A stretch of DNA of 64,000 nt from Nitrosopumilus cobalaminigenes (GCF_013407145.1 NZ_CP026993.1:744001-808000), one strand, 5' to 3'. Counted from the stretch's first letter, positions 27,045 through 35,717 are shown. Notes: generated by a model from the letters alone, not told the origin. Numbers and translations are program-made.

Positions 27045-29788
27045 GTTCTCACCGAGGTTTAAGTGCTGTAGTTGGTACTGTATTTTTAGTCGCAGTGGTA
27101 ATTGGAGCACTATCTTATGTTTCGTATAGTTTGGATGTGATGGGAAATTTCTCTGAATCATTAATTGTTGAAGAATCAAGACAAAGGGACAAACAAGCAG
27201 AATCTTTTACAATAGAATCTATTGATGTTACTGATGCATCTAAACTAGGTGGAGTCATAAAAAATACTGGTGAAATCCCATTAGAATTAACAACTCTTTG
27301 GATTGATGAACAAGGAGTAAATGATGTTGTCCAAAAATTTACTTTAAATGAAGAAATAGCTCCTGGAGGTACAGTTGACATTTCTAGTTTGGTTGACTAT
27401 ACAATGGATTCTGCCAAAGGCTATAACATGAAAGTTGTATCATCTCGAGGTGAAGTAAATTCCTTCACAGTAAATTCTTTAGCAGACGAAAATGTGTACA
27501 TGAGTTTGACTGCTACTCCATCAGTTATCCCAAGTACGTTTACTTCTACACTTATCTATACTGTCGTAAATAATATGTCCAATGGAAATTATTTGTACAA
27601 TTTAACACCCGTAATGAACGATACAAAACAAACTCTTGATGTAAGCTCTTCTGGACTTACTTATGATATGCTTAATGGTGGTAAACCTACTCCAGAATCC
27701 TATGAATCATTAGGTCCGGGTGAAGTTGCTATTTTTACCTATGAAATTCAACTTACTGGTGAGACAGATGGGGATCTACAATTATTTAATGTAACTTTGG
27801 CAAATGCAAATGAAGGGAATGAAGCATTAGCTAGTGTAGGGATTAGCACAGTTCCATTAGCAACTGATGCTGGTTCTGCACTGACATCTTTGGGACTCAC
27901 TGAATCTGATTCAGACTTGACTGATGTTTTGTATTTTCATGAAGACACAACATTATCGCCAAATGGTGAATATACTATGGATGGTTCATCTCCAAATGCT
28001 GATGGCGAAACAGCATCTCCTAATGGAAATACCATGTCATTTATTTCAGCCCCTATGACTGCTGAAACAAATGTTCCAATTGGAGGATATAATGTAACTA
28101 TGACTTATTATTCTAGTATTGTTCCACTCGGTTTTCCTGAACCCTCATTTGCATTTATGATGGATTGTTTTGAGTGTGGAGATACTGGTGATAATGAAAT
28201 TGCAGACAGTATGGGTGCCTTTGGCAATCAAGGAATGGACTCTGGTGGCGGACATCCTGAATTTTTTGACACTGGAGGACCTGATGGGGATGGGTATTAT
28301 CATTTTGATGATGATGATGATGATTACTTTTGGGATGAGTGGGGGTTTGGAGGTTCAGCAGCCGATGTTGGTAACTATCCAGATGCTACTGCAATTTGGG
28401 TGAGAGTAGAAAGTGGTTCAGAGGATGATGTTTCGATTGTAGAGATGGGTGAATGGGATAATGAAATAGAACATTTAGAATATTATGGACTTTACCTTGC
28501 TGATGGATATGAGTTTAATTTTGGTATGGCATCTAGACACGGCCATCAGGGGTTAGAGAATCACGTCGAGTGTCAAACTCCAAATGAATCAGGAACTGAT
28601 ATTACATACAATGATGATCAATGGCATCACGTAGTTTTGGTAAGAGATGGTGTGCTCAGTTGCAAATTATATGTTGATGGTGTTCTAATGGATAGTGCTG
28701 TTGAATCAGGCTATGAGGATGATGACATAGAGTCTGATTTTATGTCATTTGGATACACACTGAGATATTGTAATGATGGAGATGAATATCCAGAAGATGA
28801 TGACTGTTATCCCGCAGGCGCTGATTTTGATGGAGATATTGCATCTGTAATACATTGGAATGGAGTAGATGGTGATCTTGATAGTATTCCATTTGCAGAA
28901 GCAGAGGGTGCTGCTGAAGTAGAGGATCTATTCTATACAAATTATGGAAATAATGCTACTAGGTTACACTATAAGATAGAGGTAATTGATACTGATGGAA
29001 CTCCTGTTGAACCTGAAATAATCCCATTAACAAAAATAGAACTACCTTTCAAAGACGTTGTACTGGGCAATTTTGATGATCAGGGAATCTGGATTGATGT
29101 TGATACAACTAATGGCACTGATCAAAAATATCATGGAGATGCTGATGATGACGATATAGTTTTCTTCTCTGCCAATCTGACTGCACATTCTACTAGTATT
29201 GCCAATTTACAAATAGGTGAGAGATTAAAAGTAACATTGGATTGGAATGGATTTGATGAACAAAATCTACCCATCAACATAATGTTTGATGATACAACTT
29301 TTATCGATGGAACTGGGTGGACTTTTCCTGATGGACCAACATTCCTACAAACTCCAGAACCTGATCCTAGATGGCCTACTTTTCTTAGCTTTGGTTCTCA
29401 AGACCCAGTAACATATCGTGCATTCAATGAAGGTCCTGAAGGAGTCTGGTTCACTTACGGTGGTACTAGGCTAGTTTTGACATCTTTAGATGGTTTAACG
29501 TCCTATGGGGCTACTCCACGCTATGTAAATGGCTCAGATGCGAGTGCAGAAATTGATGCATCACGAGATAGTCTGTATATTCCAGATCAATATTATGCTG
29601 AAATTACATTTTGGCCTATTCAAGCTCCTCCTGATGACAATGATTCAATTAATCCTTGTTCAGCTACATGTGAAGTTCCAAATGGTGACTATGATGCAGC
29701 ACTGTATTTACAAGGGTATGATGAGGCAGGAGAGACTTTCAAGAAAACAGTAAATCTGGGCTTGGTGCACATTTATGGTAATCCCTAA
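27041..29788 (+). CDS. Giant prepilin-like protein with LamG-like domain, candidate pilus tip adhesin
   Basis: A 915-residue protein. The N-terminus SSHRG followed by LSAVVGTVFLVAVVIGALSYVSY has the class III prepilin pattern. After a beta-rich region (50-330) there is a concanavalin/LamG-like domain at about 370-620, recognised by AIWVRVES, YNDDQWHHVVLVRDG and KLYVDGVLMDS. A Cys- and Asp/Glu-rich segment and a further beta domain complete the protein. LamG folds bind sugars or proteins. So the protein may sit at the fibre tip and bind surfaces or other cells. Confidence 0.72.
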   Translation: MSSHRGLSAVVGTVFLVAVVIGALSYVSYSLDVMGNFSESLIVEESRQRDKQAESFTIESIDVTDASKLGGVIKNTGEIPLELTTLWIDEQGVNDVVQKFTLNEEIAPGGTVDISSLVDYTMDSAKGYNMKVVSSRGEVNSFTVNSLADENVYMSLTATPSVIPSTFTSTLIYTVVNNMSNGNYLYNLTPVMNDTKQTLDVSSSGLTYDMLNGGKPTPESYESLGPGEVAIFTYEIQLTGETDGDLQLFNVTLANANEGNEALASVGISTVPLATDAGSALTSLGLTESDSDLTDVLYFHEDTTLSPNGEYTMDGSSPNADGETASPNGNTMSFISAPMTAETNVPIGGYNVTMTYYSSIVPLGFPEPSFAFMMDCFECGDTGDNEIADSMGAFGNQGMDSGGGHPEFFDTGGPDGDGYYHFDDDDDDYFWDEWGFGGSAADVGNYPDATAIWVRVESGSEDDVSIVEMGEWDNEIEHLEYYGLYLADGYEFNFGMASRHGHQGLENHVECQTPNESGTDITYNDDQWHHVVLVRDGVLSCKLYVDGVLMDSAVESGYEDDDIESDFMSFGYTLRYCNDGDEYPEDDDCYPAGADFDGDIASVIHWNGVDGDLDSIPFAEAEGAAEVEDLFYTNYGNNATRLHYKIEVIDTDGTPVEPEIIPLTKIELPFKDVVLGNFDDQGIWIDVDTTNGTDQKYHGDADDDDIVFFSANLTAHSTSIANLQIGERLKVTLDWNGFDEQNLPINIMFDDTTFIDGTGWTFPDGPTFLQTPEPDPRWPTFLSFGSQDPVTYRAFNEGPEGVWFTYGGTRLVLTSLDGLTSYGATPRYVNGSDASAEIDASRDSLYIPDQYYAEITFWPIQAPPDDNDSINPCSATCEVPNGDYDAALYLQGYDEAGETFKKTVNLGLVHIYGNP

Positions 29789-29812
29789 TCTGAGCCTATT
29801 ATTAGATCTGTA

Positions 29813-29840
29813 ACATTAAGGTACATACAACTTTTAATGT
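29813..29840. promoter_or_regulatory. 7-bp inverted repeat between the adhesin gene and the next gene
   Basis: ACATTAA at 29813-29819 and TTAATGT at 29834-29840 are perfect inverted repeats 14 bases apart, located in a 75-base gap. It could be a weak terminator for the adhesin gene or an operator for the following TTG-start gene. Evidence is short arms only. Confidence 0.25.
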
Positions 29841-29863
29841 GATCTTTTGGCATTTGAAAGACA

Positions 29864-30409
29864 TTGCAATCTGCAGAATCTACTGATAATGCCGCAGCTC
29901 CAGAACAACAAGCAGCTCCAGAACAACAAGCAGCTCCAGAACAAGTCTCAGTGGATCCTAATGATGTCAATGCAAAAACTTTGACTCAGCTAAACACTCT
30001 GATGGAAGAATCTTTACAAATTTATGAACTTGAAGATCAAAAAACAAACGTAATTGATGATTTACATAATGCGTTACAAGTAATCACCCAATTTTTGTCA
30101 TTTTCCACCGATGTCAACCCTGTAATTTTCAACCTTCCTCAAGATGCAACTGTTACAATGTTGCCAAATTTGAAATTAGTAATTAAATTAGTAAATGGTA
30201 AAACAGAGACAAAAAAATTCACGGATTATCCTCCTGAGGTTATCACCGCAATTGTAGAATATGTTACTCCTCAATTATTAGAGTTGATTCAGAAACAAAA
30301 ATCATACTTGACTGAGAAAATTACTTTCTTACGAACTGCTACTAAACAACTTAGTACATTGTCTCAACTCAAAGAAAATTTGCCATCTATTGTCCCTATG
30401 GATGAATAA
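29864..30409 (+). CDS. Soluble charged protein with N-terminal AAPEQQ repeats
   Basis: A 181-residue protein from a TTG start, without signal peptide or membrane helix. Residues 9-30 contain three AAPEQ(Q) copies encoded by 18-base repeats. The rest is mostly helical with hydrophobic heptads (LTQLNTLMEESLQIYELED; LLELIQKQKSYLTEKITFLR), suggesting coiled-coil packing. Three bases separate it from the next gene. Unknown function; likely cytoplasmic partner of the surface system. Confidence 0.65.
   Translation: MQSAESTDNAAAPEQQAAPEQQAAPEQVSVDPNDVNAKTLTQLNTLMEESLQIYELEDQKTNVIDDLHNALQVITQFLSFSTDVNPVIFNLPQDATVTMLPNLKLVIKLVNGKTETKKFTDYPPEVITAIVEYVTPQLLELIQKQKSYLTEKITFLRTATKQLSTLSQLKENLPSIVPMDE
29894..29946 (+). 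repeat. Three 18-bp in-frame tandem repeats
   Basis: Units GCAGCTCCAGAACAACAA at 29894 and 29912, with a third partial copy at 29930-29946, encode AAPEQQ. The length divides by three, so copy-number changes keep the frame. Confidence 0.8.
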
Positions 30410-30411
30410 TC

Positions 30412-31113
30412 TTGAAAAGCCTAATAGAGCGATTTAACTCAGTTAATTCACTCAAAGTTAATTTAGAAAAAGAAATTGAAGATACTGAATTCCAAATTCA
30501 AGAATATTCTAATTTACTGGGTGAAAAAATAAGAATCAATGAAGAAATGTCTTCTGATGATCCTGATTTTCTTGCGTTAAAAGCAAAATTTGATGGAGAT
30601 GTGCCTGGTAAGAAATCTGATGATAAGAAAGCTGATGATAAGAAAGCTGATGATAAGAAAGCTGATGATAAGAAAGCTGATGATAAGAAAGCTGATGATA
30701 AGAAAGCTGATGATAAGAAAGCTGATGATAAGAAAGCTGATGATAAGAAAGCTAAAGCAAAATTTGAAAAAAAGAAGAAAGGAAAGAAAGGTGTTAGCGA
30801 TAAATGGTATAATCTAAATGAAATCCTAATTTATAATGGAATTGGTTTGAAAGGTGAAATGGAATTGTACTTTAAAGCCGTAGATGAATTAAAATCTAAA
30901 CTTGAAAATCTTCAAAGAACACTATCGACACTAACTACAGTAATGGAAAAAGGGCTAAAGGAAGATATGGGATGTGTGGCTTTTAGAGGATCCGATGGGA
31001 CCTTGGAAATCTCTTTCTTAAAATCAACAGGTGTTAGAGAAAATTTTACATTAAAATCGATCTATTCTGGAAAGGCAATTTCAGTACAAAATATGATAAA
31101 AATAGGTGCATAG
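30412..31113 (+). CDS. Coiled-coil protein with variable Lys/Asp repeat linker
   Basis: A 233-residue protein from a TTG start. Residues 1-60 form an amphipathic helix region, then a KSDDK/KADDK linker of nine five-residue units, a basic KFEKKKKGKKG patch, and a second helical part with heptads (ELYFKAVDELKSKLENLQR). The C-terminus looks globular. No secretion signal. The perfect tandem repeats probably change number between strains. It is coupled to the preceding charged protein and likely acts with it. Confidence 0.65.
   Translation: MKSLIERFNSVNSLKVNLEKEIEDTEFQIQEYSNLLGEKIRINEEMSSDDPDFLALKAKFDGDVPGKKSDDKKADDKKADDKKADDKKADDKKADDKKADDKKADDKKADDKKAKAKFEKKKKGKKGVSDKWYNLNEILIYNGIGLKGEMELYFKAVDELKSKLENLQRTLSTLTTVMEKGLKEDMGCVAFRGSDGTLEISFLKSTGVRENFTLKSIYSGKAISVQNMIKIGA
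30616..30750 (+). repeat. Nine 15-bp in-frame tandem repeats, eight identical
   Basis: The unit GCTGATGATAAGAAA occurs eight times without a single mismatch, preceded by one copy that begins TCT. It encodes KADDK repeats in the linker of the gene at 30412-31113. Perfect identity suggests recent expansion by slippage. Confidence 0.95.
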
Positions 31114-31242
31114 CATAAAATCATGCCTAATTCTTCATCTATGAAATGTCAAAATATTGACAAAAACGATCAACTCGATCTAACAAATTTAGCTATACAT
31201 CAATTTAGCCTAGTCCATTCTAACGGAGGATCCTGAAAAAAC

Positions 31243-32094
31243 ATGGCAAAAGAAACAACTCAATCATCAGTATTTGACTCAACACCCGACTCACAAATGT
31301 ACGAGTACAAGCTTTCTGTTGAAAAAGTACAATCAGAATTATTACAATATGGATTAACATCAAACCAGAGTAAGGTATTCATTTATCTTGGAAAGTATGG
31401 TTCAAAAACTGCTCCTGAAGTATGCAAAGCACTCAAACTCCCTAGAACTGAAACATATCATTTGTTATCTGCATTACAAAATAAAGGCGTTGTATCTGCA
31501 ACATTCCAACATCCAATCCAATTTACAGCATTACCATTAGATAAGGCAATTTGGATTTTAGTCAATTCAGAAAAAGAACGAGTAAAATCATTAGAACAAA
31601 TGGAAAAAGGATTATCTGAATTATGGGAAAACATTCCTGCTTTTGATTCAATGCATGAAGAGGTTGAAGAAAAATTCCAAATGCTTCAAGGCTCAAACCA
31701 AATTCATTCAAAAATCACTGAAATGACTGATAGTTACAATGATGAATTTTTAATTCTTGGTTCAGAAAAAGATTATCTCAAACTATATCACGGTGATTTC
31801 TTAGAATCATTTGTAAAATCTAAACAACAATTCAGATTACTAAGTGCATGTTCTGATAAAACATCATACATCTTTGATGATTTGGAAAGAAAGAATATCA
31901 AAAAGTTAAGCAAAGACATTGAAAATCATCTGTGCTTTATTCTCAAAGATAATGGTGAAATGTTGTTCTTTACAAAGAATGCAAATTCTACTGAAGAATT
32001 ATTCGCTATGTGGACAAATTCAAAATCCATGGTGTATTCAATGAAATTACTATTTGAATCTCTATGGACTAGTTCCAAGAATATTCATTTGTAA
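31243..32094 (+). CDS. TrmB-family transcriptional regulator, paralogue of the one at 14155
   Basis: A 283-residue protein. The winged helix-turn-helix (about residues 34-100) reads LTSNQSKVFIYLGKYGSKTA and RTETYHLLSALQNKG, nearly the same as in the regulator at 14155-15141. The C-terminal half follows the same TrmB sensor plan. A GGAGGA lies 12 bases before the ATG. It precedes the KaiC-like gene and may control the genes around 26-31 kb or itself. Confidence 0.85.
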   Translation: MAKETTQSSVFDSTPDSQMYEYKLSVEKVQSELLQYGLTSNQSKVFIYLGKYGSKTAPEVCKALKLPRTETYHLLSALQNKGVVSATFQHPIQFTALPLDKAIWILVNSEKERVKSLEQMEKGLSELWENIPAFDSMHEEVEEKFQMLQGSNQIHSKITEMTDSYNDEFLILGSEKDYLKLYHGDFLESFVKSKQQFRLLSACSDKTSYIFDDLERKNIKKLSKDIENHLCFILKDNGEMLFFTKNANSTEELFAMWTNSKSMVYSMKLLFESLWTSSKNIHL

Positions 32095-32140
32095 TAATTT
32101 CATACAAGAATATTTGTTAGAATCAAACTCGTCTCCGTCT

Positions 32141-32148
32141 TTATATAC
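32141..32148 (+). promoter_or_regulatory. Probable TATA box of the KaiC-like gene
   Basis: TTATATAC lies 28-35 bases before the ATG at 32176, giving a nearly leaderless transcript, as is common in these archaea. Confidence 0.5.
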
Positions 32149-32175
32149 AAAATTTACCCTAGTTTTTCTATAGAA

Positions 32176-32913
32176 ATGGATTCTACATATTCTAAAGTGA
32201 AAACGGGAATACCTGGATTAGACTCTGTAATTTCTGGAGGACTAAAACCTGGAAGATCTGTGACTGTTTCAGGTCCTCCTGGAAGTGGGAAGACTACTTT
32301 GGGATTACAATATCTTCATTCTGGTGCTAAAGACTTTGATGAACCTGGTATCTATGTTACAATGTCTCAAAATATTGAAGAAGTAAAAAATGATTGTAAA
32401 TCATATGGTTGGGATTTTGATGATTTAATCTCACAAGATAAAATTTTGATGATTGATGCTAGACCATTTAAAATTCAAGATGAATTGATTGGGAAAGATG
32501 ATTCATTATACCGAGGAGAACAATTACCTTTTGAGCATTTGACTAAATTATTACTTAGTAGCATTAAACGCATTGAAGCAAAACGTGTTGTAATTGATTC
32601 AGTTACGATATTGGCTATGCAGTATTCGGACAAGTTTTACATGAGACAGGGATTGCAAGGAATGGTTCAGGCTCTAGAAAATTTTGGAGTAACAAGTATT
32701 GTTCTGTCAGAGTATTCTGAAAATGATAAAATTCCATTAGAGTGGTTTGTCACTTCAGGCATTATTCAACTTCGCCATACTAGAATAGAAGATACTATGG
32801 AGAGAACTATTCAAGTTACTAAAATGCGTGGAATAAAACACAGTGAACAAATTCACCCAATTGATCTAAATTCAGATGGGTTACAGTTGCTCCATCCTAG
32901 ATTGATGCCGTGA
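32176..32913 (+). CDS. KaiC/RecA-like ATPase, possibly pilus-related
   Basis: A 245-residue single-domain KaiC-family ATPase: GIPGLDSVISGGL, Walker A GPPGSGKTT at 33-41, Walker B VVIDSVTIL near 140. FlaH of archaella is also a KaiC relative, but the sequence is closer to general KaiC-like signalling proteins, so I do not call it FlaH. Position next to the second TrmB and the pilus locus makes a regulatory or motor role plausible. Confidence 0.8.
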   Translation: MDSTYSKVKTGIPGLDSVISGGLKPGRSVTVSGPPGSGKTTLGLQYLHSGAKDFDEPGIYVTMSQNIEEVKNDCKSYGWDFDDLISQDKILMIDARPFKIQDELIGKDDSLYRGEQLPFEHLTKLLLSSIKRIEAKRVVIDSVTILAMQYSDKFYMRQGLQGMVQALENFGVTSIVLSEYSENDKIPLEWFVTSGIIQLRHTRIEDTMERTIQVTKMRGIKHSEQIHPIDLNSDGLQLLHPRLMP

Positions 32914-34137
32914 TTATTTCTTTCTTCTAATTTGTTGTGCAACCATTGGTAAAAATGCACCAACATCAGATACAATTCCTAATGCTTGCCATGTGCCTCT
33001 ATCCATGAGTTTGGTGACCGTTGGTTGACTAATGTCTACTACGATAACTTTGACATTGGCAGGTAACATGTTCCCAGTAGCTATAGAATGAAGCATTGTA
33101 GAAATCATAATCACCATGCTGGCATCTTTTAGTACTTTTTTGTACTCTCTTTGGGCTTGAGCAACATCTGTAATTACATCTGGTAATGGTCCGTCATCTC
33201 TGATTGAACCTGCCAAAACAAATGGAACTTTGTTCTTTACACATTCATACATTATTCCTTTAGTTAGTTTCTTTGATTTTACCATATTGGCAATTGAACC
33301 TGCTTTGAATACTGCATTGATTGTATCCATGTGGTTTCTATGACCATGATATGCTAGTGTTGCATCATGAACATTCATTCCAAGTGAAGTACCTAGCGTA
33401 GCATACTCTATATCATGAACTGCTAATGCATTTCCTGCTAAAACCCCGTCGATATATCCTGATCTAATTAACTCTGATACTGAATCATCCGCCCCCGTAT
33501 GTACAATTGCAGGCCCTCCGACAATGACAATTTTCCCGCCATTCTTTTTAGTATTGTAAATATCATCTGCAACTTTTTTAGCAATGTGTTGAGTTGGTCT
33601 CTCACTAGAGCTTGAACTTCCCATGAATTCAAAGACATTAACTCCTTCTCTTGGACGTTCAGGGGGTGTGATTTTGATACCTTTTTCTCCTACAATAATT
33701 TGATCATTTTTTTTCACATCCCTTACTGGAACACAAAATGCTCTATTTCCTTTAACAACTATACATTTGTCCATCATCATATTTTCTACTGGAATCCATT
33801 TTCCTTTATGAAATACATTGGTGTGATTGTTAGTTGTGCTGTAAAAATTATCTGGCATTACATAATTTTTTGGTGCTTTTTTTAGTGTAATTTGTTGTTG
33901 AATTTTTGATACTGCTCCTAATCGATAAACTGTTTCTAAAATCTCATCAAGATGCTTTTGATTTTTACCTGTAATTAATAATCTGGCAAAAGATTCGTCT
34001 CCTTTCTTTTTACCAATATTAATTTCATCAACTTCGAATTCTCCATGCAAATCCATGATTTTATCAAAGATCTTAGTCAAAATTGAAGAGTCAATTAGAT
34101 GTCCTCCTACCTCAATTTCTTGAGAAAATTTGCTCAT
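32914..34137 (-). CDS. LOR/SDH-type ornithine cyclodeaminase (TIGR00300 family)
   Basis: About 407 residues from the ATG at 34137 (a TTG twelve bases upstream is possible). It has the N-terminal LOR/SDH region and a Rossmann-like C-terminal half with VIVGGPAIVHTGADD and DGVLAGNALAVHDIE. Members characterised in archaea convert ornithine to proline using NAD; the same fold forms the C-terminal part of cyanobacterial ArgZ. It probably supplies proline here. It abuts the KaiC-like gene end to end. Confidence 0.8.
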   Translation of the reverse strand: MSKFSQEIEVGGHLIDSSILTKIFDKIMDLHGEFEVDEINIGKKKGDESFARLLITGKNQKHLDEILETVYRLGAVSKIQQQITLKKAPKNYVMPDNFYSTTNNHTNVFHKGKWIPVENMMMDKCIVVKGNRAFCVPVRDVKKNDQIIVGEKGIKITPPERPREGVNVFEFMGSSSSSERPTQHIAKKVADDIYNTKKNGGKIVIVGGPAIVHTGADDSVSELIRSGYIDGVLAGNALAVHDIEYATLGTSLGMNVHDATLAYHGHRNHMDTINAVFKAGSIANMVKSKKLTKGIMYECVKNKVPFVLAGSIRDDGPLPDVITDVAQAQREYKKVLKDASMVIMISTMLHSIATGNMLPANVKVIVVDISQPTVTKLMDRGTWQALGIVSDVGAFLPMVAQQIRRKK

Positions 34138-34188
34138 TTTATTTATCAATATTATATCATAACTAAAGCTTACGTTTTTTTCTTGATA

Positions 34189-34536
34189 CTAAACAGGTAA
34201 GATTACTTTACCTTCGAATTTTGGAATATTGTCCTTTTCAAAGGATTTTTCTAATATCTCTTTTTGTTGTTTAGTGACTCCTTGTACAATGGTTTTTGAG
34301 GAGCCTGTTTTGTCAACTAGTGCCAGAATATATCCACTATTATCTGTCAATACAAAGCCTGCTGATTCATCCACAAAAGCATACAAGTTTTCCTCTCCTA
34401 CTGGCGCCCAATTACTAGATGAATTACTTGCAAGGGCTAATGCCGGCATTGCCTTTCCATTAGTTAGGGTGTTAAGATATTCTCTTGCTTCTGCAACTCT
34501 TTTTTGTCCTAATTTTAGAGCCTGAAAATATTGCAT
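34189..34536 (-). CDS. Small protein of unknown function
   Basis: A 115-residue soluble protein starting at ATG. It has a helical first part (AREYLNTLTNG) then a beta-rich segment with YAFVDESAGFVLTDNSGYILALVD. No metal or catalytic motif. It is transcribed divergently from 34612 across a perfect inverted repeat, and follows the ornithine cyclodeaminase gene upstream on the same strand. Confidence 0.6.
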   Translation of the reverse strand: MQYFQALKLGQKRVAEAREYLNTLTNGKAMPALALASNSSSNWAPVGEENLYAFVDESAGFVLTDNSGYILALVDKTGSSKTIVQGVTKQQKEILEKSFEKDNIPKFEGKVILPV

Positions 34537-34557
34537 ATTTCACATGAAATACAATTG

Positions 34558-34590
34558 CTATAACAATTTTTGCTCTAAAGATTGTTATAG
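34558..34590. promoter_or_regulatory. Divergent promoter with perfect 10-bp inverted repeat
   Basis: CTATAACAAT at 34558-34567 and ATTGTTATAG at 34581-34590 are perfect inverted repeats with a 13-base spacer, between the starts of the genes at 34536 (minus) and 34612 (plus). Each arm contains a TATA-like core in the right orientation for one of the two genes. So it may be a symmetric double promoter or an operator controlling both. Confidence 0.5.
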
Positions 34591-34611
34591 AATATTATAG
34601 TTAGCAAAAAT

Positions 34612-34911
34612 ATGCCTTTGACTAATTCTGTCATAATAAAACTAAATGAAATTACTACCATGGTTGAGGATAAATCAAAACTTTCAGAAACTGAAATTGA
34701 CGAAATTAAATTAATCTTCAAAAGTTTAGTAGAACAAAATGAGCGATATGACCTAAATGAGATAGAGTTTTGGTTTGAAAATGAGGGTCATTGGACAACA
34801 AAAGAACCTAGAGTACGAATTGTTAATTTAGCAAATTATGTTCAAGACAAATACATGCAAACTGCACATCTGAGAATAATCTCTGATGATGATTGCGGTT
34901 GTGGAAATTAA
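34612..34911 (+). CDS. Small protein of unknown function with Cys-rich tail
   Basis: A 99-residue, acidic, probably helical protein, ending in DDDCGCGN. The centre includes WFENEGHWTTKEPRVRIVNL. The last two Cys could bind a metal or pair with another protein. Its stop overlaps the stop of the convergent gene at 34908 by four bases. Family not recognised. Confidence 0.55.
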   Translation: MPLTNSVIIKLNEITTMVEDKSKLSETEIDEIKLIFKSLVEQNERYDLNEIEFWFENEGHWTTKEPRVRIVNLANYVQDKYMQTAHLRIISDDDCGCGN

Positions 34912-35132
34912 ATTTCTAATTGTTCTAGTAATCTACCAACAATCTTTGCATTTTCTGTTCTTTCCTTTTGAATCTCAGTGATGCGGTTTTCATTTTTTGC
35001 ACCATTTGATAAAATTTGAAAATACTCTTCATCCAAGTCATTATTTTCTTGTAATCTTTTGATAACCTCAAACAAGATTCCAATTACTTGTTTTTGAGCC
35101 TCAATTAATTGGTCTTTTTCATTCTCATCCAT
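34908..35132 (-). CDS. Small coiled-coil protein
   Basis: A 74-residue, highly charged helical protein (QKQVIGILFEVIKRLQENNDL, ENRITEIQKERTENAKIV), likely a coiled coil. It starts two bases after the HD hydrolase stop, so the two are one operon. No known family. Confidence 0.5.
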   Translation of the reverse strand: MDENEKDQLIEAQKQVIGILFEVIKRLQENNDLDEEYFQILSNGAKNENRITEIQKERTENAKIVGRLLEQLEI

Positions 35133-35134
35133 GT

Positions 35135-35665
35135 CTATTTTTCATCTATGATGTTTCTAAATAATTCTTTTAATTTTGGATGGATAATTTCCTTTTTTGC
35201 TGATTCAAAAAAAGTACTCAGTTTTTCTTTAGAATGGCCTTCATTTTGATATATTTTGGCTTGAAAGGCCATCTCTAATCTGTCAAGTTGATGAACAATT
35301 TTTGCTTCTGATGATTCCTTTTTCTGATAATCATTCCATAGTGTCTCATACTCTGTTTTTACGTTATCTGGTAATGTCTTGATGATTTTAGAAAATGCAT
35401 TATTTTCCAGTTTATTTTTCTCTTCTATGGGAATTTCTCCAGGGATAAAATCTCCAATTTCTGATTCTGCCAAATCATGAAGTAATATCATTTTGAGAAT
35501 TTTTTCACTATTGTAATTTTCAGTATCTGAAATAATCATACCCATCATGGCCATAGAATACGAATGATCAGCAACTGATTCAGGATTTTCTATGGATAGT
35601 TTATCTATCCATCCCTGCCTTTGAATTTTTTTTAAATTTGCAGCTGCATTGAAAAATTCCTTCAC
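35135..35665 (-). CDS. HD-domain hydrolase (YfbR/HDDC2-like nucleotidase)
   Basis: A 176-residue HD-fold protein. Metal ligands are seen as His33 (ADHSY), the HD pair in ILLHDLAE and the Asp in HQLDRLEM. The spacing fits 5'-deoxynucleotidases of the YfbR/HDDC2 type, which hydrolyse deoxynucleoside monophosphates. Substrate not determined by sequence. It starts divergently from the cobalamin adenosyltransferase gene, 52 bases apart. Confidence 0.78.
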   Translation of the reverse strand: MKEFFNAAANLKKIQRQGWIDKLSIENPESVADHSYSMAMMGMIISDTENYNSEKILKMILLHDLAESEIGDFIPGEIPIEEKNKLENNAFSKIIKTLPDNVKTEYETLWNDYQKKESSEAKIVHQLDRLEMAFQAKIYQNEGHSKEKLSTFFESAKKEIIHPKLKELFRNIIDEK

Positions 35666-35717
35666 AATATTATGCCATTACGAATCACATATTACTTATT
35701 TCAAAAGTAGTAGATTA

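Noticed and set aside
30616-30750. Tandem repeats as a CRISPR array
   Set aside because: The 15-bp units are contiguous, without spacers, and in frame within a gene.
30590-30817. A frame encoding repeated LMIRK units
   Set aside because: It is the out-of-frame reading of the KADDK repeat, which stays open only because the repeat is perfect.
31123-31236. 37-codon frame before the second TrmB gene
   Set aside because: Composition is not protein-like and it ends within the probable ribosome-binding region; an upstream leader peptide is possible but unsupported.
32176-32913. KaiC-like protein as FlaH of an archaellum
   Set aside because: The visible motifs match general KaiC-like proteins and no FlaH-specific feature was identified by eye.
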